From Nannocystis exedens (GTDB taxonomy: Bacteria > Myxococcota_A > Polyangia > Nannocystales > Nannocystaceae): DNA of 64,000 bases. The DNA is taken from the NCBI RefSeq assembly GCF_002343915.1, contig NZ_NETK01000001.1:8012001-8076000 (forward strand), in the 5' to 3' direction. Below, in pieces: positions 1-7,845 of the stretch. A program made the position numbers and the translations under genes. The notes under the pieces were generated by a model. That model was not told the origin of the DNA, made no database searches, and worked only from the letters and a program-made list of their open reading frames with translations. Every line of letters begins with the position of its first letter. Within the stretch, counting starts at the first letter, position 1.

Positions 1-114
1 CGCGTCAGCGCCGGCGAGCTGCTGCTCGACCTGCGGACGGTCGCGCCGGAGGAAGAGGAGGCGCTGGCGGCGGCGGTGCGAGCGGTGGCGGCTGGCCGCA
101 AGGACATGCCCTGA
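1..114 (+). CDS. selA: SelA, L-seryl-tRNA(Sec) selenium transferase (3' end only)
   Basis: Only the last 37 codons are in the window, ending at TGA 112-114. The tail reads LLLDLRTVAPEEEEAL, which fits the conserved C-terminal strand of SelA (LLDLRTV.P.EE). SelA is the PLP enzyme that converts seryl-tRNA(Sec) to selenocysteyl-tRNA(Sec) using selenophosphate. The call rests on this short match plus selB and selD within 5 kb. The last residues (KDMP) and the stop overlap a CATG-type repeat (CATGCCC TGA GGGCAGG), so the extreme C-terminus may be repeat-derived. The tail alone is too short to be certain. Confidence 0.72.
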   Translation, partial: RVSAGELLLDLRTVAPEEEEALAAAVRAVAAGRKDMP

Positions 115-197
115 GGGCAGGTGAGAGCCGCGACTGCGAGGCGCCCGGGCTGCGAGGGCATGCGTGAAGGACGTGCCCTGCGCGAGGGGGGTGCGAG

Positions 198-282
198 GAC
201 ATGTCCGGAAGAGCATGTCTCGCCAAGACGAGTGATGGCCGGGAGGACATGCTTCGAGGAGCATGTCCAAGAGGACAGCTGC
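198..282. repeat. 14-bp phased CATG repeat array
   Basis: CATG cores stand at 200 and 214, then CATG, CATG and CAGC at 248, 262 and 276, each exactly 14 bases apart within a group. Flanking arms are purine-rich before and pyrimidine-rich after the core. The array fills the gap between selA and the convergent membrane-protein gene ending at 349. Nothing else is recognised in 115-348. Confidence 0.8.
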
Positions 283-348
283 CAAGCGCGAGAGCGCCGT
301 GGGGGAGCGAGGCCTGCTCGATGGTCAGGCCTCGCTGCCGACGCGGGC

Positions 349-1473
349 TCAGAAGCGGCCGACGAGCACGAGGCCGTTGCTGGCCCCGAGGCTGGGGGCG
401 ATGCGGACGCTGGCCTGTTCGGGGGGCAGGCCGAGCTTCTGGCGGAGCTCCCGGTTGTGGCCGTCGATGAGGCCAGGGGTCTCGCGGCGGCCGATCGGGT
501 GGGCCTTGTAGACGCCGAGGAACACGCCCATGCCGATGAGGAGAGCCGCGCCGACGCCGAGCAGCGCGCCGGAGACGGGCATCGACAGCGGGTAGCGGAC
601 GCGGTCGGTGCCGGCGCCGAGCGGGTCGTCGGGGCCGAAGTCGGGGCCGTTCTTGGCGGCGGTGGCGTTGAGGATCAGGAAGGTGAGGCCGACCGCGACC
701 AGGCCGCCGCCGGCGATGCCGCCGCCGAGGGCGACGCCGAGCCGGGTCTTCTTGCGCTTGTCGACCTGGCGCGCCAGGTCGTCGCGGCCGAGGGCGGCAT
801 AGAACTGCGCGGGGCTGATCGGCGTGCCGGGCGTGCCCTGGCGCAACGCGCCCCAGGTGCCGCCGAGGCGCTTGGCCGCGTACTCCTTCTCGGCGGCCTC
901 GCGCGCCTGCTTGACCTCCTCGGGCTCCTCGGGCTCCTTCGGGCCTTCCTCGCCGCCCTCGGGGGCCGGGTCGGGCACGCTGACCTCGGTGGGCGGCTCG
1001 GGCTCGGGCAGGGGGACGCCGGCGGTGCCGCTGAGGGCGACGGCGACGTTGCCGTCGGTGCCGTAGGCCATGGCGATGAAGCTCGGCGGGTCGCCCGGGC
1101 TGCCCTCGAACACGCGGACGATGACGATCTGCTGGACGGGCAGGACCTTGGCGCGCTCGACGATGCCGCGGTCGTCGAGGCTGTCGACCGCGCCGAGCGC
1201 CTGGCCGTCGATCACCACGCCGGCCTTCTTCGAGGCGGTGAGCGCGGCTCGGAACGCGGCCGCGGCCGCCTGCGAGCCGGGGTTGGCGGCGATGACGATG
1301 ATGTTGGGCTTCTTGTCGCCGAGGTGAGCGCTGACGCCGGTCGGCGTGAACGTGCCGGCCCAGTCGACGGGCGCGGCGGCCACGGGCGCGGGCGCCGGCG
1401 CAGCGAGGGCGGGGGTCGGGAGGGCGAGCGCGGTCGAGAGCGCCGCGGCGAGGAGGGTGCGGAGCGCGGTCAT
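349..1473 (-). CDS. Secreted or envelope protein with two C-terminal membrane helices
   Basis: 374 residues, family not recognised. The N-terminus is a signal peptide (LLAAALSTALALPTPALAAP). A globular part of about 150 residues follows, then an acidic Glu/Pro-rich linker, then two hydrophobic segments (ALGGGIAGGGLVAVGLTFLI and ALLGVGAALLIGMGVFLGVY), then a short tail. The start ATG overlaps the stop of the upstream lipoprotein-like gene as ATGA (1470-1473), so the two are probably translationally coupled. The pattern of signal peptide, soluble domain and paired helices is common among uncharacterised myxobacterial envelope proteins. No enzymatic motif is visible. Confidence 0.75.
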   Translation of the reverse strand: MTALRTLLAAALSTALALPTPALAAPAPAPVAAAPVDWAGTFTPTGVSAHLGDKKPNIIVIAANPGSQAAAAAFRAALTASKKAGVVIDGQALGAVDSLDDRGIVERAKVLPVQQIVIVRVFEGSPGDPPSFIAMAYGTDGNVAVALSGTAGVPLPEPEPPTEVSVPDPAPEGGEEGPKEPEEPEEVKQAREAAEKEYAAKRLGGTWGALRQGTPGTPISPAQFYAALGRDDLARQVDKRKKTRLGVALGGGIAGGGLVAVGLTFLILNATAAKNGPDFGPDDPLGAGTDRVRYPLSMPVSGALLGVGAALLIGMGVFLGVYKAHPIGRRETPGLIDGHNRELRQKLGLPPEQASVRIAPSLGASNGLVLVGRF

Positions 1474-2138
1474 TGGGGGGTCCACCGGCACGCGGGGTCG
1501 GCGATGCAGTCCGCGGCGTTCTTGTTGTTGAAGCAGGCGGGGGAGGAGCAGAACTCGCTGCACGCCTTGCTGAGCGCGCACGAGTCGAGGTCCTCGCAGT
1601 CGTCGATGATCGGCTCGCAGGCGAAGCCGCCGGGGCCGCGGGCGACGCAGGTGTCGACGGCGTTCTTCTCGTCCTTGAAGATCTGGCCCGCGCCGCTGAT
1701 GTAAACCCGCTCGTCGCCCCGCGCACAATTGAGGTACCAGCCGCCGTAGTTGCAGCGCGCGATCTCGACGGCGCAGCCGTCGTACTCGAGGCACCCCGCG
1801 ACCGCGCTGGTCAACTCGGCGTAGGTGCCGTCGTTGAACAGCGCGGCGACGGAGCCGTCGTAGGTCATGTAATTGCACATCCGCAGGCTGCTGCCGTTCT
1901 CGCACTGCAGCCGGCTGCTGTTGCAGAAGCAATAATCCCAGGCGGTGTCCTCGTCGTCGAGGGAGACGCCGTCGTTGAACTCGTGCTGCTTGCTGCCGCA
2001 CTCGACGTAGCGCAGCCCCGGCTTGGTGGTACATTCGAGGAATTCGTCGCACTGCGTACAGCCGCCAGTGAGCATCGGGGCGAGCGCAGCCACGAGGCCG
2101 ACGCCGAAGAGCAACGAGAACATTTTGAGGCGACCCAC
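1470..2138 (-). CDS. Cys-rich exported protein, probable lipoprotein
   Basis: 222 residues starting at GTG 2138, with AGGAGGG six bases upstream. The N-terminal hydrophobic segment ends in LTGGC (Cys27), a weak lipobox. The mature part has many cysteines in small clusters (TQCDEFLEC, YCFCNS, SCALSKACSEFCSSPAC), which suggests a disulfide-rich surface protein. It is the first gene of a two-gene operon with the membrane protein at 349-1473. Related Cys-rich lipoproteins lie at 38328 and 56108 in this window. Function is unknown. Confidence 0.75.
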   Translation of the reverse strand: MGRLKMFSLLFGVGLVAALAPMLTGGCTQCDEFLECTTKPGLRYVECGSKQHEFNDGVSLDDEDTAWDYCFCNSSRLQCENGSSLRMCNYMTYDGSVAALFNDGTYAELTSAVAGCLEYDGCAVEIARCNYGGWYLNCARGDERVYISGAGQIFKDEKNAVDTCVARGPGGFACEPIIDDCEDLDSCALSKACSEFCSSPACFNNKNAADCIADPACRWTPQ

Positions 2139-2762
2139 TTGGACCCTCCTGTCCCGCTAGGACCGGGACGGAGCTGAGGTTGACTGCGCGCCGACATCCC
2201 CCGGCGAGACGGCGAACCAAGCCGTCGGCCAGGCCGAGGTGACAGCATGCATGCCGCGTACGGTATCGGCTCGCCCCCGGCTTGTACAGGCGGCCGCCAG
2301 GGTGGAGGCGCGAGGCTCGTCACGGCCCGGGATTGGGGACACCTTGCGCAAGGGACATGTATGAAGAGACCGCGCGAACGAGCGCGGCGAGGCGTGCCGG
2401 TGTGGCCGCAATGCGGGCCCGGGTGCGAGAGGGTGGTCGGACGGGACCGCCGACGTGGCGCACGGGGGCCGATCGGGCATGGGCCGGGGAATGCGGGGTG
2501 GAGGCCAGGCGGGCGCCAGGGCGTGTCGAGACGCTGGGGGGATTGGTCGGGAAGTTGGCCGGGCGTACGGCGAGAGAGCGCGGGGGAGGAACGCAAGTTG
2601 CGGCGTGGGGCGGGACGTCGGCCTGGTCTGCGCCAGGAAAGCACGGCGGGGGACGCAGGCGGCGGCAGGGCCCGGGACGCCGACCGGCAGTGCGCCGGGC
2701 GCCCGGCGCGTCGCAGGCGGCGTGCAGCCGAGGCCGGCGAGCCGGCCACGCGAGGTTCGAGC
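2139..2762. other. Gene-free GC-rich stretch
   Basis: About 620 bases between the start of the Cys-rich protein and the 3' end of selB. Open frames exist on both strands but none has a plausible start or recognisable protein. It was inspected for a tRNA(Sec) gene, since selA, selB and selD are adjacent, and no convincing cloverleaf or T-loop pairing was seen. It presumably carries the promoter of the 2138-349 operon. Confidence 0.5.
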
Positions 2763-4754
2763 TCAGGCGCCATGGAGCTTGGGGCCGGCGACTCGGACCT
2801 CACCTTGCCGGCGGGTGATGCCCAGCCGGTCCAGGTGCTCGAGGAAGGGCACGACGAACTTGCGCGACAGACCCGTCAACGCCTTGAGCACCTGAACATC
2901 GATTTGCGGGCTCTCGCGCAGGTGGGACCGGACTTTGTCGACCAGCGTGGCGTGATGCTCGCGGGCGAGCGAAAGATCGGCGGAGACTCGCACCAGCGCG
3001 CCGGCCTTCTGCAGCGCGGTGAGAGCGTCGAGGGCCTGGCGTTCGCTCAGGTTGGCGCCGGCCTGTACCTCTTTAAGGGTGGGGGGGGCGACGCCGGCGC
3101 GGACGTAGAGATCCAGCACCTTGTGCCCGATCGGCGACAGGCCCGGGGTCGGCTCGGTGCCGCCACGGACGAGTACGTCGCCGCGCAGCTCCAGCAGCCC
3201 GCGGGCGAGCGCGTGGTCGAGGGCGGCGGCGGCGACGTCGGGCGCGACGCGGCCGGGCAAGCCGCCGAGCAGGGCGGCACGCGACAGCCCGGGGCGATCG
3301 GGGTGGGCGGCCTGGAACCGGACGGCGACGGCGACCGCGGCGGCGGCCAGCTCGGGCAGCACGGCCGCGGCGACGTGGCGGCTGTCGCCGAGCCGCACGG
3401 CGTCTGCACTTTGGACCATGTCGGAAAGGACAGCGTCGAGGTCGGGCGCGCCCGCCCGCAGCTCGAGCTCTTCGCGCGAGATGGCGAGCGCGCCGGCGTC
3501 GGCCAGCAGCGCGGCCAGACGCCCGCGCAGGTCAGCGCCGGCGAGGGCGCGGGCGACCCGCAGCCAGCGGCTCCGCTGGCCGCGGCCGGGGCGCGGGGCC
3601 GGGTCGACGACGACGCCGCCGCCGCAGGTGTGGCCGTGGATCAGGTCGCCGCCGTGGCTGCGGAGGACCACTCGCTGGCCGTGCCAGGCGGGCAGGGGCG
3701 CGTCGAGGCGGAGCCGCACCAGCGCCGTAGTACCTGGCGGAACAGACATGGTCTTGGGGGCATCCTCGTCGCCCGTGAGCGGCCCGAGCGGGTCGAGCCG
3801 CCCGGTGGTGTGCGCCGTGCCGGCGCAGACCTGGACGCTGGTGCCGCTGCGCCAGGTGCGAGGGTCGTGCGGCAGGTGCTCGAGCAGGAGGTGGACGGCC
3901 CCGGCGGCGACGACGCGGTGGCCGCGGGTGAGCACGTCGCCGCGGGCGAGCTCGGCGACGGCGACGCCGCCGAGGTTGACCGCCGTCCGAGCGCCCGCGG
4001 GGACGCGGGTGGCCGCGGCGCCGCGGACGTGGAGGGCGCGGGCCCGAAGCTCCCGGGCGGGGCGCTGCTCGCCGCCGGGGACGAGGGTGAAGTAGGGGTC
4101 GGCGGCGATCTCGAGCTGTCCCGAGAGCAAGGTGCCGGTGACGACGGTGCCGTGGCCCTTGAGGACGAAGCAGCGATCGATCGGGAGGATGGGGCGGTCG
4201 CGCGACGGGCGGGCCGGCAGCGCGGCGGCGACGCGGCGGACGGCGGCGGCGAGCTCCGGGACACCGGCGCCGGTGTGTGCGGAACACGGCACGATCGTGG
4301 CGCGGGCCAGGCCGGGCGCGAGCTCTTCGAGGGCCGCGCGCACGTCGGCCTCGGCGAGCGCCAGCGCCTCGGCGTCGCCCTGCAGGCGATCGATCTTGCT
4401 GAGCGCGACCACGCCGTGGGTGATGCCGAGGAGGCGGCAGACGAGCAGGTGCTCGCGCGTCTGCGGCATCACGCCCTCCTCGGCCGAGACGACCAGGAGC
4501 ACGGCGTCGACGCCTCCGGCGCCGGCGACCATGGTGCGGACGAAGGCCTCGTGACCGGGCACGTCGACGATGCTGGCGACCAGGCCGGGGCCGAGCTGCC
4601 AGGCGGCGAAGCCGAGGTCGATGGTGATCCCGCGGCGCTTCTCCTCGGGCAAGCGATCGGTGTCGACTCCGGTGAGGGCGCGGACCAGGGCGGTCTTGCC
4701 GTGATCGATGTGGCCGGCGGTCCCGAGGACCAGGTCACGCACGGGCTTGGCCAT
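2763..4754 (-). CDS. selB: SelB, selenocysteine-specific elongation factor
   Basis: 663 residues, close to the usual 600-640. SelB is a GTPase that delivers selenocysteyl-tRNA(Sec) to the ribosome at UGA codons followed by a SECIS hairpin. Visible motifs are the P-loop GTAGHIDHGKT at the N-terminus, RGITIDLGFA (G2), DVPGHE (G3) and SKID in the G4 position. The C-terminal third has the winged-helix repeats that bind the SECIS, ending RRQGEVRVAGPKLHGA. The start ATG 4754 is set by the family N-terminus (MAKPVRDLVLGTAGHIDHGK). It is divergent from selD with 45 bases between start codons. A TACACT box (4767-4762) lies 7 bases upstream of the ATG, so the mRNA may be leaderless. Confidence 0.95.
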   Translation of the reverse strand: MAKPVRDLVLGTAGHIDHGKTALVRALTGVDTDRLPEEKRRGITIDLGFAAWQLGPGLVASIVDVPGHEAFVRTMVAGAGGVDAVLLVVSAEEGVMPQTREHLLVCRLLGITHGVVALSKIDRLQGDAEALALAEADVRAALEELAPGLARATIVPCSAHTGAGVPELAAAVRRVAAALPARPSRDRPILPIDRCFVLKGHGTVVTGTLLSGQLEIAADPYFTLVPGGEQRPARELRARALHVRGAAATRVPAGARTAVNLGGVAVAELARGDVLTRGHRVVAAGAVHLLLEHLPHDPRTWRSGTSVQVCAGTAHTTGRLDPLGPLTGDEDAPKTMSVPPGTTALVRLRLDAPLPAWHGQRVVLRSHGGDLIHGHTCGGGVVVDPAPRPGRGQRSRWLRVARALAGADLRGRLAALLADAGALAISREELELRAGAPDLDAVLSDMVQSADAVRLGDSRHVAAAVLPELAAAAVAVAVRFQAAHPDRPGLSRAALLGGLPGRVAPDVAAAALDHALARGLLELRGDVLVRGGTEPTPGLSPIGHKVLDLYVRAGVAPPTLKEVQAGANLSERQALDALTALQKAGALVRVSADLSLAREHHATLVDKVRSHLRESPQIDVQVLKALTGLSRKFVVPFLEHLDRLGITRRQGEVRVAGPKLHGA

Positions 4755-4799
4755 GGGCCGCAGTGTAGCGGCCCGGGGTCTGCGATACACTCCTCGCGC
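4755..4799. promoter_or_regulatory. Divergent selB/selD promoter region
   Basis: Only 45 bases separate the two ATGs. On the plus strand TACACT (4786-4791) ends 8 bases before the selD ATG. On the minus strand the same hexamer (4767-4762) ends 7 bases before the selB ATG. With a usual -10 to +1 distance, both transcripts would start at or next to the start codon. No -35 or operator was identified. Confidence 0.5.
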
Positions 4800-5936
4800 A
4801 TGAGCAGCGAGCCCCGAAAGCCCGGCGAGCCCGACGACACCCGCGCCGTCCACCGACCGCTCCGTCTGACCGAGTTCGCCCGCGGCGGCGGTTGAGCCGC
4901 CAAGCTGCGGCTCGGCGACCTGGTCCAGGTCCTGGAGGGCATGCCCCCGCCCGAAGAACGGGGCGACGAGCGGGTCCTCGTCGGCACGGAGTTCGCCGAC
5001 GACGCGGCCGTCGTGCGCATCGGCGATGACCCGACGCGAGCGACCGTGCTGACCGTCGACATCATCGCCCCGCTCGTCGACGACCCCGAGACCTTCGGCG
5101 AGATCGCCGCCTGCAACGCGCTGTCGGACGTCTACGCCATGGGCGGCCGGCCGCTGTTCGCCCTCAACGTGGTCGGCTTCCCCGACGACAAGCTGCCGCT
5201 GTCGGTGTTGCAGGCGATCCTGCGCGGGGCGGCGCGGGCCTGCGCCCGCGCCGGGGTGGCGGTGGTCGGCGGCCACACCGTCCGCGACGGTGAGCTGAAG
5301 TTCGGGCTCAGCGTGACGGGGGAGGTGGCTGTCCCCGAGATCCTGTCCAATCGGACAGGTCGAGAAGGCCAGGCGCTGGTGCTGACCAAGGCGCTCGGGA
5401 CCGGCTTCATCGCCCAGGCGATCAAGCACGGTCACGCGGAGCCGGCCGAGGTGGCGGCGGCGGTCGGGAGCATGACGACGCTGAACGGACCGGCGCTGAC
5501 GATCGCGCGCGGCTTCGGCGTCACGGCCTGCACCGACGTGACCGGGTTCGGGCTGCTCGGGCACTTGCGCAACATCCTCCGCGGCTCGCAGCTGGCGGCG
5601 CGGCTCGACATGGCGGCCCTGCCGGCGCTGCCCGGGGCGCTCGCCCACGCGGCCGCCGGACGGGTGCCCGGCGGGTCGAAGGCCAACCTGGCGTTCGTGC
5701 GGCCGAACCTGATCGTCGAGGGCAGCGAGGAGCCGCTGCGCACGCTCCTCGCCGCCGATGCGCAGACGAGCGGCGGGCTCCTGCTCACCGTGCCGGAGGA
5801 GCAGGCCGCAGGGCTCGTCGCGGCGCTGCGCGAGAGCGGCGGGCAGGGGTGGGCGATCGGTCGGCTGACGGCACCCTCGGCCACGACGCCCGTGGGGACC
5901 ACGGTGCTCGAGTTCGCGGCCGAGCGCGAGGCGTGA
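4800..5936 (+). CDS. selD: SelD, selenide water dikinase, with in-frame UGA as Sec32
   Basis: Makes selenophosphate from selenide and ATP, the donor used by SelA. The reading frame is open from ATG 4800 to TGA 5936 except for one in-frame TGA at 4893-4895. The frame before it (RPLRLTEFARGGG) and after it (AAKLRLGDLVQVLEG) aligns with the SelD active site, where family members have Cys or Sec followed two residues later by a catalytic Lys. Read through, it gives U32 and Lys35 in a 378-residue protein. Without read-through, a scan would wrongly start at ATG 4941. Further family motifs are TDVTGFGLLGHL and DAQTSGGLL. A period-14 repeat inside the gene (5342-5373) encodes LSNRTGREG in a surface segment. 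Confidence 0.93.
4893..4937 (+). promoter_or_regulatory. UGA codon and candidate bacterial SECIS hairpin
   Basis: TGA 4893-4895 is followed by a perfect 6-bp hairpin GACCTG (4917-4922), loop GTC, CAGGTC (4926-4931), with an outer CTC/GAG pairing (4911-4913 with 4935-4937) across an internal loop. The apical loop lies about 27 bases after the UGA, inside the spacing known for bacterial SECIS elements, and contains GU as in the E. coli fdhF element. SelB binding is inferred, not shown. Confidence 0.65.
5342..5373. repeat. 14-bp phased repeat inside selD
   Basis: CCTG 5342, CAGG 5356 and CAGG 5370 are 14 bases apart. The first pair forms CCTGTCC-AATC-GGACAGG, a perfect 7-bp stem with a tetraloop. 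Confidence 0.75.
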
Positions 5937-6136
5937 CCGGCCAAATGCGTTCGCGTCCGGGGGCGTGGGTACCGACGGGGACGCGGCGCACCCGCTCGCA
6001 CGCTGCGGGCCGCGCAGCGCAAGGTCCCCTGGTGAAGCGCGTCCTGAGTGGGTCATGGGTGTCGAGAGGTGTAGCGGTCGGAGCGATGCGGACCAGCGCT
6101 TTCTCGCCCGTGTCGGCGTGAGACAAACTCGCAAGC

Positions 6137-6282
6137 CGAGTTCGTGAGCGCCAACTTTGATTGGGTCTTGCAGCGTAGGTCGCAGCAGGCGATGGTTTTT
6201 GGATGTCTTCGAGGACATGTTCCTTCGGGCATGTTCTTGAGAGACGTCGACGGGACACCCAACGCGAGTTCGTGAGCGCCAA
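6137..6282. repeat. Direct 18-bp repeat flanking a 14-bp phased array
   Basis: CGAGTTCGTGAGCGCCAA occurs at 6137-6154 and again at 6265-6282. Between them lies a phased array with cores GATG 6202, CATG 6216 and CATG 6230. The rest of the selD-lipoprotein gap (5937-6331) holds no gene. Confidence 0.7.
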
Positions 6283-6331
6283 ATTCAGTTGCAGCTTGCG
6301 CGGCCGAGCGGAGCGACTAGCCTGGCGAGCG

Positions 6332-7207
6332 ATGATTCGAATGATCGGCGTATCAGCAATCCTCGGGCTCGTGACGCTGGGCTGCGGTCCGGGGGCCCAC
6401 GACGAGTCCAGCTCCGAGGTGGGCGACGCGGGCAGTACGAGCTCCGGCGGCGCGAGCACGTCGACGACCACCTCGACCGCGCCGACGAGCTCGAGCACGA
6501 CCTCGCTTACGCAGGAGCAGCCTGAGCCCGCGCCGGCGTGCGGTCCGCCGCCCATAGGGGGCGCGTTGTCCATCACCATCGACGGCGACGTTCCGTTCAC
6601 GCTCGGCGACGTGCGCTTCGATCGGGCATGCGAGGTGTCCGAGGTCGAGGAGGACGGCGCAGGGGGCTACAGGCTCGGCTTCGCGTGTGCCGACGAGATG
6701 GGGCTGCCGGTCGTCCACACGCTGGCGCTGGCGCTGGGTCCACCCGGGCTCGCGCCCGTGGCGGTCGGTGAGGCCGTGCAGCTGCGGCTCCACAACGACA
6801 ATCCGTTCTACGCCAACACCTTCATCACCCTGCGTGATCCCGAAGGCGCGCTCCTGCTGGCGTTTCTGTCGGCCGAGGCGCTGCCCGACGCGTTCACCGA
6901 CGAGTACTGGTCGGACTTCTACCCGCCGTCCGACTTCTACGCGCCGCTCGTCCTCACCCGCGCCTGGCCGTGCGAACCGACGTGCGAGCCCGGTCCGAGC
7001 GCGTGTCCGTGCCGGGAGCGCGGGGCCGTGGACTTCACGCTGGGCGGCGAGGTCGTCCGCGTGTACGAGGACAATCTCGGTCAGCTCGCAGCGGGTTCTC
7101 TCGACCTCCGCGTGCATCTCTCTGGCGCGGTCGACTGGCAGACCTGCCCGATGCCGACGGACACGACGTCGACCTGGACGGCCTTGCTGGTCACGAGGCA
7201 GCTGTGA
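6332..7207 (+). CDS. Lipoprotein with Ser/Thr-rich linker, unknown function
   Basis: 291 residues. The signal peptide ends in a lipobox (LVTLGC, Cys18). A low-complexity Ser/Thr/Gly linker of about 45 residues follows, then a globular domain of about 220 residues with no recognised family. The C-terminal half has a cluster of six cysteines (CEPTCEPGPSACPC). ATG 6332 is chosen because it begins the signal peptide and has TAGCCT (6318-6323) 8 bases upstream. The layout resembles other surface lipoproteins of this window. It is probably transcribed alone. Confidence 0.8.
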   Translation: MIRMIGVSAILGLVTLGCGPGAHDESSSEVGDAGSTSSGGASTSTTTSTAPTSSSTTSLTQEQPEPAPACGPPPIGGALSITIDGDVPFTLGDVRFDRACEVSEVEEDGAGGYRLGFACADEMGLPVVHTLALALGPPGLAPVAVGEAVQLRLHNDNPFYANTFITLRDPEGALLLAFLSAEALPDAFTDEYWSDFYPPSDFYAPLVLTRAWPCEPTCEPGPSACPCRERGAVDFTLGGEVVRVYEDNLGQLAAGSLDLRVHLSGAVDWQTCPMPTDTTSTWTALLVTRQL

Positions 7208-7310
7208 GCCTCAGCGGGGCTGAACATCGCCGCTCCACGGCGGCCGGGGTGTCGGTGTCGGCTCGGAGCGCCGCGCCGGTGCGGCGTGGCGGGCATATCC
7301 CGGCCGTGGC

Positions 7311-7619
7311 TCAGCCGCTGGCGGCGGTGACGGAGTGCCTCGAGGTGTCGAGGAAGGCCAGGCGATACACGGAGTTCTCGGTCTCGACGTACATCAACCG
7401 GCGCTCGCGCTCGTCCTCGCGGCCCTCGGTCTCGGCGGTGGTCAAGATCCGGCGGACCGCAGTGGTGACCATGCGACGGCCGTTGGGGTCGCGGAAGATC
7501 ACCATGCCTCGCCCCACCATCGGCTCGCTGATCAAAAAGCCCTCGTACGGCTTCTTGATGGCGGTTGCGACCGACCCTTCACCGTTGCTGCGAATCTTGG
7601 TGGCGAGGACCGCGAGCAC
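7311..7619 (-). CDS. Small conserved-looking protein, unknown function
   Basis: 102 residues if started at GTG 7619. The sequence (KKPYEGFLISEPMVGRGMV, RRMVTTAVRRIL, YVETENSVYRL) looks like a compact beta-rich protein rather than a shadow frame, and I recall similar short myxobacterial hypotheticals. The start is supported by TACTGT (7634-7629) 9 bases upstream, matching the promoter pattern of other genes here. The frame is open further upstream, but that part has no protein-like features. No signal peptide, membrane helix or catalytic motif is visible. Confidence 0.55.
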   Translation of the reverse strand: MLAVLATKIRSNGEGSVATAIKKPYEGFLISEPMVGRGMVIFRDPNGRRMVTTAVRRILTTAETEGREDERERRLMYVETENSVYRLAFLDTSRHSVTAASG

Positions 7620-7845
7620 GACACGTTTACAGTATCGTGGCAGTGGAAAAACGCTACGCCCATTTTCGACCGGCGCGCGGCGGGCGACACGCGGAGCGCG
7701 CGGGCGGCAGCCGTTGCGCGGCTCGCTCCTCGACGGCAGTACTCCAGGGGACCTACCCAGTGCGACAGGAGACCTGCAGGTGTCGCGACGCGGGCGCTCG
7801 GACGGCCGTACGTGCCGCGTCGGCGCGAGCGATAGCGCAAGACGA

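Noticed and set aside
2139..2762. Possible selC (tRNA-Sec) near selA/selB/selD
   Set aside because: A GGTTCGAGCTC T-loop-like word near 2754 has no pairing T-stem and no acceptor stem was found.
2247..4895. Long open frame antisense to selB (882 codons)
   Set aside because: It is the GC-rich shadow of selB on the other strand; only its last 32 codons, from ATG 4800, are real as the N-terminus of SelD.
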